From assembly GCA_027623995.1 (NCBI GenBank), contig JAQBUF010000011.1, positions 1 to 64,000 of the forward strand: a DNA stretch of 64,000 nucleotides. The letters are read 5' to 3'. Position numbers and translations under genes: made by a program. Each line of letters opens with the position of its first letter. Position 1 is the first letter of the stretch. The notes beneath the pieces are model-generated. The model ran no database searches. It saw nothing but the letters and a program-made list of their open reading frames with translations, and had not been told where the DNA came from. Of the stretch, positions 38,254-46,190 are shown one piece after another. The DNA is from Nitrospirota bacterium. GTDB lineage: Bacteria; Nitrospirota; Nitrospiria; Nitrospirales; UBA8639.

Positions 38254-38748
38254 TTACCCCGGCGATACCGGCGTCCACGTTGAAAAGGTGGCGGCTTGCC
38301 CAACTTTGTGTTGGTGTTGATCAAGCACATTCCACACTGTGGCCTGTTCGACCAGAAACCGTTTCCCGGTTCGGGAAATTCGAATACCTCGATAGTTGCG
38401 AATCAATCCTTGAGTCGCGGCTTGTTGAAGCATCCCTGCGCGTTCTGCTTGATTGACTGGCTCAGCCGTTACGCGCGAAGGGGTTGCCACGAATTCCTGC
38501 CAGCTCATTTCCCAGAGCCGAAGGGCAAGGGCATTTCCGTAGTTTAAGATGGGGTCAGCTTCGGTCCCATGCGAGGCGACCACGAAGGGGGCATGAAACA
38601 GGCGATGCCCTTGTTCTTGAAGCGTACCCGTTCGATCGATTAATTCCTCGCCGGTCCAATGCCTATAGCTGTCAAGAACCATGCCAATCCAAGAGGGAGT
38701 TGGTTCTTCCCTCCAAAGGGGATTTTCTGTTGGGGGCTCTTTAGGCAT
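38254..38748 (-). CDS. MEKHLA-domain protein
   Basis: This 164-residue soluble protein consists of a single MEKHLA domain, a PAS-related fold: SYRHWTGEELIDRTGTLQEQ, RLFHAPFVVASHGTEADPIL, NYGNALALRLWEMSWQEFVA, TPSRVTAEPVNQAERAGMLQ and GIRISRTGKRFLVEQATVWN. The family occurs alone in many bacteria and fused to HD-ZIP factors in plants. It is thought to sense small signals, but no ligand is known. It is divergent from the STAS gene. Confidence 0.88.
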   Translation of the reverse strand: MPKEPPTENPLWREEPTPSWIGMVLDSYRHWTGEELIDRTGTLQEQGHRLFHAPFVVASHGTEADPILNYGNALALRLWEMSWQEFVATPSRVTAEPVNQAERAGMLQQAATQGLIRNYRGIRISRTGKRFLVEQATVWNVLDQHQHKVGQAATFSTWTPVSPG

Positions 38749-38880
38749 CGCGGTATTTCATCATAACGGACAATTCTGGACAGAAACGGTTAAAGAAGTG
38801 CATTTGGGAAACCGATGAGGAGTGATATACACCATTCATGATGGATGGCGATTTCGTAGAATAAGGGGAGGATGAAATCC

Positions 38881-39213
38881 ATGAACATTGTTGAGCGTCA
38901 CATGGAAGATGCGTTGATTTTTGATTTGTCCGGCCGGTTCGAATTCCAATCGACACCACAGTTTTTTGTGGCGCTGGGGCGAATCGAGGAGCTGGGTGGC
39001 AAGCATCTCATCTTGAATCTTGAGCAGATTTCCTTTCTGGATAGCGCTGGATTGAGTGCTATTCATGTGGCCCATCAAAAACTTTCTGCGGTGGGAGGCA
39101 CCATGAGCATTGTGAACCCGTTGCCCCATGTGCAGAGGATGATGGAGCGAGCAAATCTTACCAGTATCATTCCCATCCATTCGTTGGAAGAGCAAGCCTT
39201 ACTGGTTGGGTAA
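38881..39213 (+). CDS. STAS-domain anti-sigma-factor antagonist
   Basis: This 110-residue SpoIIAA-like protein has NIVERHMEDALIFDLSGRFE, RIEELGGKHLILNLEQISFL, DSAGLSAIHVAHQKL and IVNPLPHVQRMMERANLTSI. The Ser of LDSAGL is the residue that partner kinases phosphorylate in this family. AAGGGGAGG lies 9 nt before ATG 38881, which I prefer to the ATG at 38872. No anti-sigma kinase or PP2C phosphatase is adjacent. Confidence 0.9.
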   Translation: MNIVERHMEDALIFDLSGRFEFQSTPQFFVALGRIEELGGKHLILNLEQISFLDSAGLSAIHVAHQKLSAVGGTMSIVNPLPHVQRMMERANLTSIIPIHSLEEQALLVG

Positions 39214-39231
39214 TCTCTCGATCTCTCAACC

Positions 39232-39741
39232 CTACGACTGTTGAAATTGGCTCAGCACCTGGTCGGCCACCTGGGCCGCCGTGCGAGTATCCGTTTCAAC
39301 TATAAAGTCGGCAGCCGCCTGATACTTAGGTGTTCGTTCCTTCAGAACTTCTGCGATTTCCTCGATGAAGGTCTTTCCACTTGTTAACGCTGGACGTTGC
39401 GAGTCTCCCCCAATACGATGACCAATCGTGTCAATACTCGCCGTTAACCAACACACCATTCCACTGGGTTTCAAGGCTTGGACATTCACATCCCTCAGTA
39501 TGGCTCCTCCTCCCGTATCGATCACAAGATGGTCCTGCTCCTTTAAGTCCTGGCAGACCGTGGTTTCCAAGTCTCGAAAATAGTCCCACCCAAATTTTTC
39601 CACAATCTCGGGAATTGGTAATTTCGCCCGTTCAATAATCAGTGCATCTGTCGACACCGTTTCCCATCCCAAGCGGGAGGCGAGTATTTGAGCCACGGTA
39701 CTCTTTCCTGTCCCACGATATCCAATCAGAATCAGATTCAT
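39232..39741 (-). CDS. aroK: Shikimate kinase
   Basis: The enzyme phosphorylates shikimate at O3 in the aromatic amino acid pathway. The 169 residues carry P-loop ILIGYRGTGKSTVAQILAS, the shikimate-binding WETVSTDALIIERA, FGWDYFRDLETTVCQDL, VIDTGGGAILRDVNV and lid RPALTSGKTFIEEIAEVLKE. Its start overlaps the aroE stop by 4 nt (ATGA), making an aroE-aroK unit. Confidence 0.95.
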   Translation of the reverse strand: MNLILIGYRGTGKSTVAQILASRLGWETVSTDALIIERAKLPIPEIVEKFGWDYFRDLETTVCQDLKEQDHLVIDTGGGAILRDVNVQALKPSGMVCWLTASIDTIGHRIGGDSQRPALTSGKTFIEEIAEVLKERTPKYQAAADFIVETDTRTAAQVADQVLSQFQQS

Positions 39742-40592
39742 GAGAATTGGGCCTCCAAAATTTCTCGCATGACTTGAGTCGGGGCCGATTGCCCAGTCCA
39801 GAGTTCAAATTGGGCGACGGCTTGATGAAGAAACATTTCAAGCCCGGGGATTGTCGTGCATCCGATTTCTCGAGCCTCGCGAAGTAAGCGAGTTTCGCGT
39901 GGATTATAGACGATATCCATCACCGTCAGGTGAGGCTGGAGGAGATTTTTCGGGACGCAGGTTCCATCCACCTTGGGGTGCATTCCCAGTGGGGTGCAAT
40001 GGATGAGTACCTGACATTGTTCGATGGCCTGCCCCAGAGTCTCCTCACTTAAGTGCATTTCATTGATCGGTATTGTGCTGCCTTTGCGAAGATCTGCGGC
40101 AAGAGTCGCCCGCTCATCATCGACAATCCCCAGGAGGGTTATGCCGGCAATGGGTTCATGAAGGGCAATCCCAAAGGCAATGGCCCGCGCCGCACCGCCG
40201 GACCCTAAGATCAAAACCTGCTTTCCTGCTAAGGGTGCCTTGGCCTGACGTAGGGCTTGGAGTGCCCCCAACGCGTCAGTGTTATAGCCAGTTAATGCGT
40301 CATCGGTTTTAACGATGGTGTTGATCGCGCCAATATATTTGGCGGTGTCGTCGATCGAGTCCAGAAAATCCATCGTAGAAATTTTATGGGGAATCGTGAC
40401 GCTGAATCCGCGCATGTTGCCTAATGCTCGTATGCCCTGGACGGCTTCCTTTACCTGCTCAACACGAAAAGCAAGATACACATAGTTCAGTCCGAGGTGT
40501 TGAAAGGCGGCATTATGAATTGCCGGTGAAAGGGAGTGTTCGACAGGGTTGCCAAGTACGCCACAAAGTTGTGTGTGAGCATTGATGTCCAT
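39738..40592 (-). CDS. aroE: Shikimate 5-dehydrogenase
   Basis: AroE reduces 3-dehydroshikimate with NADPH. Start ATG 40592 gives 284 residues and the canonical opening QLCGVLGNPVEHSLSPAIHN. Further blocks are GFSVTIPHKISTMDFLDSID, GAINTIVKTDDALTGYNTDA, the nucleotide motif VLILGSGGAARAIAFGIAL, VLIHCTPLGMHPKVDG and IPGLEMFLHQAVAQFELWTG. It is cotranslated with aroK. Confidence 0.95.
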   Translation of the reverse strand: MDINAHTQLCGVLGNPVEHSLSPAIHNAAFQHLGLNYVYLAFRVEQVKEAVQGIRALGNMRGFSVTIPHKISTMDFLDSIDDTAKYIGAINTIVKTDDALTGYNTDALGALQALRQAKAPLAGKQVLILGSGGAARAIAFGIALHEPIAGITLLGIVDDERATLAADLRKGSTIPINEMHLSEETLGQAIEQCQVLIHCTPLGMHPKVDGTCVPKNLLQPHLTVMDIVYNPRETRLLREAREIGCTTIPGLEMFLHQAVAQFELWTGQSAPTQVMREILEAQFS

Positions 40593-40802
40593 GCTAGCCA
40601 ATTCCCTCTTTGAGGTGATCTGATGCTTCGGAGTAACGTCCCGCATTTATCACATACCCGAGGAAGGAAACTCAACGGGCGTATTCAATGGAAAAGATTG
40701 GTAAAGCGATGAAAGAAAGTGGACCGTGATGGATGAGTACTATGGATGGAGAAATACGGTGAGGTGCTTTGAGGGAGGAACGAAACATGCGGCAATAAAA
40801 TT

Positions 40803-40831
40803 GCCGGGGAAGGCGTTTGCCATTCCCCGGC
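40803..40831 (-). terminator. Hairpin downstream of the Lys/Ala-rich small gene
   Basis: GCCGGGGAA (40803-40811) pairs with TTCCCCGGC (40823-40831). Read on the minus strand, the stem is followed by AATTTTATTG. It lies 33 bp after the small gene's stop. Confidence 0.6.
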
Positions 40832-40863
40832 CTGAATCACAAGGTAAATCTACCTCATGTTAA

Positions 40864-40953
40864 TTAGCGTTTAGCTCTTGACGCTGGTTTGCGGGCTGGT
40901 GCTTTTTTCGCACGCGCCGTGGCTTTCTTCGCTAGTTTCTTTGCTGCTGCCAT
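40864..40953 (-). CDS. 29-residue Lys/Ala/Arg-rich (histone H1-like) small protein
   Basis: The frame runs MAAAKKLAKKATARAKKAPA and then RKPASRAKR. It is composed almost only of Ala, Lys, Arg, Pro, Ser and Thr, like the tails of bacterial histone H1-like (HctB/AlgP-type) DNA-binding proteins. A strong ribosome-binding site (AGGAAGGGGGG) lies 7 nt before the ATG, and a terminator hairpin follows the stop. A short but real gene is therefore likely. It probably condenses or bridges DNA or RNA. It is too short for standard ORF lists. Confidence 0.72.
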   Translation of the reverse strand: MAAAKKLAKKATARAKKAPARKPASRAKR

Positions 40954-41159
40954 GGAATCACCCCCCTTCCTAAAAATTTTGGTATGACTTTCCCCGATTT
41001 ATCGGCTTATAGAGCGATCTACTTAATGGCAGATGAGGAAAATTTCATGTTTGGTTTAACACGTGAAACTTCAAAGTGAAAAAGAGAGGAGTGCTATAAA
41101 AAAATCTGACACTACAATCCAAAGTCATTCAAATAGAGATTGGCGAACAAGACAAATAT

Positions 41160-43493
41160 TTAGTGGGGTGAAGGTGGCGTGTGTTGCGGAAGCAGAACTC
41201 GAAACGTGGCTCCATGTGGTTGGTGATTTTCAACATGGATACTGCCATCGTGAAGTGTGACTAAGTGCTGAACAATGGCGAGTCCAAGCCCCAGCCCTTT
41301 CGTCCCAATTTCGTGATCACGATGGGCCTGAAAAAATGGATCGAACAATTTGGGAATGGCGTCTTCCGGGATGCCAGGGCCGGAATCGATAATAGAGATA
41401 CTGGTGTGGTCAGGTGCGACCAGTTCAGTGACGATCCGAATGGCTCCTCCATCAGGCGTGAATTTACTGGCATTATGAAGAAGGTTGAGCAGGATTTGTG
41501 TGATGTGGTCAGTGTCGGCAAATAGGGAAACAGGAAGCCCAGGTCCCTCAATGTCGATACGCTGATTCTTTGCTTGAGCCAACGGGTGGTAATGAGCCAC
41601 GACATCTTCGACAAGGGTTGTGAGATCGCAGTCACTTCGATGTAAATGGAGCTTGCCAGCTTCGATCTGAGAGAGATCAAGGAGATTGGCAATCATGCGT
41701 GCCAACCGATCGGAGTTGGCTTGAATGCGTTGCAGGGAACTTTTCTGTTTGTCGGTTAAGGGCCCGCCCAATCCAGATAGTAAATTTTCTGAAAATCCCT
41801 TGATCGAGGCCAGCGGCGTTCGAAGTTCATGCGAGCAATGCGCGAGAAACTCTGATTTGGTGTTATTGAGTTCGGCTAGTTGTACGTTCGTCGTTTCGAG
41901 ATGGCGATTGGCTTGTTCGAGATCAAAGGTTCGTTCCTGCACTTTGGCTTCGAGTCGTTGATTGAGTGTTTGAAGGTCGGCATAGGCATGGGCATTGTGC
42001 AGGGCCAGGGCAATGTGATGGGCAATGGTGAGTAACGTAGACACATCATCGTGCGTGAGTGGAACGGCAGTGCTTCGGTCGGCCACAAGTGCACCCAAAA
42101 TGGAATGTTGGAATTTCAAGGGGACGGCGATAAAGGCCTGCGTGTTCATGGCGGTCACCAATTTTTGGTTCAACGGATGCAACGAAGTCCAGATGGTGTT
42201 GATGTCATTGACCAGAACCGGTTCGCCTTGGAGAAGCAATTTTCCTTCAAAGCTGGTGGGGTTAGAAATGGGGACCTCAAGGGAATATGCCATGGTTGCC
42301 AGCTCCTCGGACACCCCTTTGACCTGAGCCTGCCAGGCCACCTGTCTTGTTTGGTCGAACCGTGTGATCATGGCACGATCATATGGTAAATCTCGGGTAA
42401 TGGCGTCCAGCCCTACTTTGATCACGGCATGTTGATCGAGAGTCGAACTCAGTCGGAGGGCGATATCGCGAAACATTGTCTGTTCACGAAATTTTTGACG
42501 AAGATCCACGTTGGTTTGTTCTTGCGCGAGATAGGATCCTCGAAGCGCTTCATGTTGGGATTCCACCGAAGCCAACTGTTCCCGGATCACCTGTTGTTGA
42601 TTCTTGATGGCTTGTCGATCCGTCCATATCATCCCTGTCAGCGAGAGTAAAAGGGTCGGAATCGATGCGAGCCCAGCCGCCATAAAAAACGATAACCCAT
42701 TTCCACTCAAAGTTAGCCAGCTGAAGATGGTGAGGCTGAGGAGGATGCCTATCGCTGGCCAACGCCAAAAGGTCGAGGGGTGTGGTTTCCACGTGATATG
42801 CCATTCGCAATAGTCCGCTCCATCCGCCATGCAACAGGGTTCAGAAATTGTGGCGGACTCGAGATGAAACATTTGTGAGGGAATCTGGGCCAAGGCATTT
42901 TTCCCCGATTGGCAAATCCGTTCCGCAGATCCATAGCGATATGGTCCAAATTGTTGGGCCGTGTTCTCACCCAATCGCAAACGTAAGACAGCCTGACCAT
43001 TCTCTGAAGACACAGCTTCGGCCTTGAGGGCCCCCTTGCCGAATTTTTCCGCAAAGTGAGGAAACATGGAATAGATTTTGGAGATAGAAAAGGGTTTGCC
43101 TAAGATTTGGACGAGCGGGGATAATAATTTTTCTCGCCCAAGCTTAATGTGAAAGTCATCATCTCCACTCAAGACCACGCAGAATTCAGCCAGAAAAATG
43201 ACAAATTCGTAGGAATAACTGTTCCAGGGATTTCGAAGGAAATCTTGGGTGACGTGATAATTGGCATTGGGAATGCGTTCATTCAGGCGCCTGATGAGTT
43301 CTTGAACGGCATAGGTCCCAGCCGCCGGACCTTTGGTGCGAGCAAGCAGGTCTTCCAAAAATTCGACGTTGGCGCGAACGGTGACCCCACTGACATCCTG
43401 AATGTTATGGCCGTCCGGGTGTTTGCCAAATGGTTGAAAGGCCATCGAGCCTTTTTCCAGGATGCGGTGCGATTTTGGTAGTAAATGGTTCAT
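41160..43493 (-). CDS. Sensor histidine kinase with V4R-like N-domain, two TM helices and GAF
   Basis: ATG 43493 is chosen (777 residues) because the longer start lies inside repeat D. Residues 25-245 resemble heme-NO-binding/V4R-like sensor domains (YEFVIFLAEFCVVLSGDD, MFHLESATISEPCCMADGAD, YCEWHITWKP). A pair of membrane helices follows (about 250-300), then a coiled coil, a GAF domain (about 350-500, PYDRAMITRFDQTRQVAWQA), a second coil, and HisKA with SEFLAHCSHELRTPLASIKG. The complete HATPase shows ILLNLLHNASKFTPDGG, IIDSGPGIPEDAIPKLFDPF and KGLGLGLAIVQHLV. Unlike the first kinase, all catalytic boxes are intact. No response regulator is adjacent, so the partner lies elsewhere. Confidence 0.9.
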   Translation of the reverse strand: MNHLLPKSHRILEKGSMAFQPFGKHPDGHNIQDVSGVTVRANVEFLEDLLARTKGPAAGTYAVQELIRRLNERIPNANYHVTQDFLRNPWNSYSYEFVIFLAEFCVVLSGDDDFHIKLGREKLLSPLVQILGKPFSISKIYSMFPHFAEKFGKGALKAEAVSSENGQAVLRLRLGENTAQQFGPYRYGSAERICQSGKNALAQIPSQMFHLESATISEPCCMADGADYCEWHITWKPHPSTFWRWPAIGILLSLTIFSWLTLSGNGLSFFMAAGLASIPTLLLSLTGMIWTDRQAIKNQQQVIREQLASVESQHEALRGSYLAQEQTNVDLRQKFREQTMFRDIALRLSSTLDQHAVIKVGLDAITRDLPYDRAMITRFDQTRQVAWQAQVKGVSEELATMAYSLEVPISNPTSFEGKLLLQGEPVLVNDINTIWTSLHPLNQKLVTAMNTQAFIAVPLKFQHSILGALVADRSTAVPLTHDDVSTLLTIAHHIALALHNAHAYADLQTLNQRLEAKVQERTFDLEQANRHLETTNVQLAELNNTKSEFLAHCSHELRTPLASIKGFSENLLSGLGGPLTDKQKSSLQRIQANSDRLARMIANLLDLSQIEAGKLHLHRSDCDLTTLVEDVVAHYHPLAQAKNQRIDIEGPGLPVSLFADTDHITQILLNLLHNASKFTPDGGAIRIVTELVAPDHTSISIIDSGPGIPEDAIPKLFDPFFQAHRDHEIGTKGLGLGLAIVQHLVTLHDGSIHVENHQPHGATFRVLLPQHTPPSPH

Positions 43494-43513
43494 GGGGAAG
43501 GATTCCGGGAATT

Positions 43514-43609
43514 CCTGTAGCTGCACGATCTCATCGTGCCCTCTTCGAACGTCTCAATGGCCAATGACGCATGGCAGAGGCAGCATAAGATGCTGCGGCT
43601 ACAAAGGGA
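43514..43609. repeat. Short palindromic repeat family D, copy 1
   Basis: This ~96 bp unit starts CCTGTAGCTGCA and ends TGCTGCGGCTACAAAGG. It holds two small stems: GCACGATCTCATCGTGC and GCAGCATAAGATGCTGC. It abuts repeat B copy 3 and lies just upstream of the second kinase's start. Confidence 0.85.
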
Positions 43610-43792
43610 GAATGTTGAAAAAAGCCGCCAGCGGCGTTCTCTGGCTTCGCACAGACACAGTCGCCCTTTTGCCTGACCTTCGGGCTCACAGACTTGCCGC
43701 TCTTCACGCCGTTCGCGCTCACGTACTGAGGGTACGCTCCGCGCGTCAAAAGGGCTGCAGCCTTGCTGGACGGACTTTTTTGAACATTTCCT
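43608..43792 (+). repeat. MITE-like repeat family B, copy 3
   Basis: GAGAATGTTGAAAAAAGCCG opens and ACTTTTTTGAACATTTCCTC closes the unit. The interior shares GCCAGCGGCGTTC, CCTGACCTTCGGGCTC, CGCTCACGTACTGAGGGTAC and GCTCCGCGCGTCAAAA with the others. It sits between two copies of repeat D. A further tail to 43850 ends in TATTCAACAGACCC, like the tails of copies 2 and 4. Confidence 0.85.
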
Positions 43793-43848
43793 CTCATTGC
43801 AAAACCTGCCCCCTCTGAAGCTTTTATTAGCAATTGTATTCAACAGAC

Positions 43849-43943
43849 CCTGTAGCTGCACGATCTCATCGTGCCTTCTTCGAGTGTCTCAATGGGCAAT
43901 GACGCGTGGAGGAGGCAGCATAAGATGCTGCGGCTACAGAGGG
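43849..43943. repeat. Short palindromic repeat family D, copy 2
   Basis: It begins CTGTAGCTGCACGATCTCAT and ends GATGCTGCGGCTACAGAGG, with most of the ~95 bp matching copy 1 by eye. The termini form CTGTAGC/GCTACAG inverted ends. With copy 1 it frames repeat B copy 3. Confidence 0.85.
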
Positions 43944-44023
43944 ACGCTTTTTCTATCAAGAGTACATGAAACATGGTCTAGAATAGAAGGTGTAGGGATG
44001 TAGGAAGAAGGCAGGCAGAGAAG

Positions 44024-45451
44024 CTAGTGTGGAAGTTCAAAATTTGTTCTGAGATTGAGGGCTCCGACATGAATAAGAGTTTCCCAAAAGCCATTGACTC
44101 TGGCGTCATCATTGTTACTGATGCCACGCCCTTGATACACGATCGCCTGGTACGCGAAATCAATACCAATGGCGGTGGTGCCAAGAAAGGTTGTGCCATC
44201 ATTCCCACAACGAATGACTCCGAAGAACTGGCCTTGTCCCGAGCACAGGAATCCGAGGCCTATGGAGAAGGCATGATAGTTACTGTCTGGCACATCGGGC
44301 TTAAAGGTGGTTTCTGGCACAGGGCTATCGGAAAAGACATAGCCGCCTCGGAACGCGACATCCCAATGGGGGAGTTGAGCAGGGCTGACCAGTTTATATT
44401 CTGTCCCGAGCATATACAGGTAGGCTGGATTCCAATTGCGCGGCTTTGGAAGCGTAATACCATTAGACAAGGCAATGTCGAGATTATTGAAAGATGACCA
44501 ATCCGCGAAATCAAAATCAAATTATACCTTCCACTCACGTTGGGCATTGCGGATGGGCCAGACGGCTAAGCCTGCTGTTACAATTTGAGGAAGGTTTATT
44601 GTGGCTTTGGCGCTATGCGAAATGCCGTTCGTTTGATTCAAAAACTGCCCATTTAAATTCAGTGCCGCGTGACTCCGGTACACGACCGCAAAGTTCATGA
44701 TGGGTTTCCCTTGATCGTTGCGAAAGGGCGTGAGGAGAAAGCTCACATTGAACCCCAAGGTGGTATCGGTTCCGTTCAGTTCAATGCGGTCGCTAGGAGA
44801 GGAAGCTAAGCTAAGCGGAGGCAGAATAAGGTCACCCCCAGTTTGTTGAAATTCGACATGTCCCTCGCCTACGAGATCTGAAAAGGTATAAATGTCGAGC
44901 CCGAATCCAACGGAAAGAAATTCGTTGAGTTCAATGGCCAGAGTAGGCTTGAAATCGACCAGGGGCGAAGCGGAAGACGTGAGAACCGGGGCAAGTGTCC
45001 CACTCTTGGGGTAGTCGGTTAGGTTTCCGAACGGTGAGTTCACGCCAAACCCGAGAGTGATATGGCTAAGCGAAGAGAATCCAAGATCACCCAAGTTTGC
45101 TGTCATAAAAAAATTGCTGGGTGGCGGGTTGGCAATGGTTGACCCAAAGTCTCCCCCAACCGTTGTTCCGGTTGATGATGAGGTGAAATCGATAGCACCG
45201 TTTACTAACAAGGTACCAAAAGTCATTTGAATGCCTGGCAGTTGGCTCATCGCAGCAGGATTAAAATAGACGGCCGATGGTTCATCGGCTTGGGCGGCAA
45301 AAGCAGTGCCTTGAGCAGTGGCCGCTGCGCTTTGGTCGAGAATCCGAAGGGCTTCCCCCTGCGCCAAGGTCGCCCACCCCGCAACCATACACAGAAGGAT
45401 GCTGGTCTGTAGAAGAAAGAAATGGAAGCTGGTAGGCATTTTTTGTCGCAT
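44024..45451 (-). pseudogene. FadL/OmpP1-family outer membrane porin gene with an in-frame TAA
   Basis: One minus-strand frame of about 475 codons is cut by TAA at 44522-44524 (codon ~310). The first part has a signal peptide (FHFFLLQTSILLCMVAGWAT ending near LAQG) and the FadL hatch start (ALRILDQSAAATAQGTAFAA, DEPSAVYFNPAAMSQLPG). Beta strands follow (FLSVGFGLDIYTFSDLVGEG, IMNFAVVYRSHAALNLNGQF). The second part resumes directly: FDFDFADWSSFNNLDIALSN, YLYMLGTEYKLV, HWDVAFRGGYVFSDSPVPET and a last strand region. FadL proteins import long-chain fatty acids or aromatic compounds. A single base change (CAA or GAA to TAA) explains the break. Starts at 45451, 45457 or 45490 are possible. Confidence 0.85.
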
Positions 45452-45694
45452 GGTCATAAGTGGGATTTTTGATTGACCTCTTCGGTACATGATCAGAAAA
45501 AGGCTTTCAAACTAGGATTATTCCACTAAGTAAGCGGCCCAGTTTACGCCAACCGGAAGGCCCATGCAATAAAGGAAACTTCTTGAACGGGTCCCGGTGC
45601 ATGGGAAGGCTGTTTCTTGTTGCAAGATCCAGGCTGACGTACAATGGATTACGTTTAATGCCAGGCAAATGATTAGGGAAGGGATACGGTTCAC

Positions 45695-46093
45695 ATGAAG
45701 GTGAAAAGATTGTTGCATACCCGAATGCGGGTCAGCGATATGGATCAAACGATTACGTTTTATCAGCATGTCTTGGGGCTTGAAGTGCTTGAACGAAAAG
45801 TGTCTCCACGTGGCTCGCATCTCGCCTTTTTGGCTGTGCCGAATAGCGAGGAATTGATTGAACTGTGTAGCTTTCCTGCCAGTGGTCCGGTGACCGTGCA
45901 AGAAGATCTGGTGCACTTGGCTTTTGAAGTCGACAATCTTGATCAGACCATTGAGGAGCTAACTGCGAAGAAGGTGCCCATCACCGATGGCCCAACCCAA
46001 AGTTCTTCCGGTAGCCGATTTATTTTCATCGATGCGCCGGATGGGTATGAAGTGGAGTTGATTGAACGCCCGCCGGGCACGGCTGTAGTCTAA
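45695..46093 (+). CDS. VOC/glyoxalase-family protein
   Basis: This 132-residue single-domain protein has paired beta-alpha-beta-beta-beta units: LLHTRMRVSDMDQTITFYQH, VLGLEVLERK, HLAFLAVPNSEELIELCSFP and then LVHLAFEVDNLDQTIEELTA, RFIFIDAPDGYEVELIERPP. Potential metal ligands are His in LLHTRM, Glu in ELIELC, His in LVHLAF and Glu in YEVELIE, which fits lactoylglutathione lyase (GloA)-like or related isomerases. The specific substrate is not decided by sequence. Repeat C copy 2 follows directly. Confidence 0.88.
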   Translation: MKVKRLLHTRMRVSDMDQTITFYQHVLGLEVLERKVSPRGSHLAFLAVPNSEELIELCSFPASGPVTVQEDLVHLAFEVDNLDQTIEELTAKKVPITDGPTQSSSGSRFIFIDAPDGYEVELIERPPGTAVV

Positions 46094-46095
46094 AA

Positions 46096-46179
46096 GACGT
46101 GAAGCGTCATGTGTGAAGCGTGATGGGTGGGGATAGGGAACTTTTTTTCGCATTACGGATTACGCATCACGCTTCACGA
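46096..46179. repeat. Imperfect palindromic repeat family C, copy 2
   Basis: GACGTGAAGCGTCATGTGTG and AAGCGTGATGGG are mirrored by CGCATTACGGATTACGCATC and ACGCTTCACG, around a loop containing ACTTTTTTTCG. It fills the gap between the VOC gene and uvrC and resembles 23406-23491. Confidence 0.7.
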
Positions 46180-46190
46180 GATTTGAACAA

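Noticed and set aside
43514-43943. Repeated short palindromes that could be mistaken for a CRISPR array
   Set aside because: There are only two D units, with a different repeat (B) between them, no regular 28-37 bp repeat with unique spacers, and no cas gene nearby.
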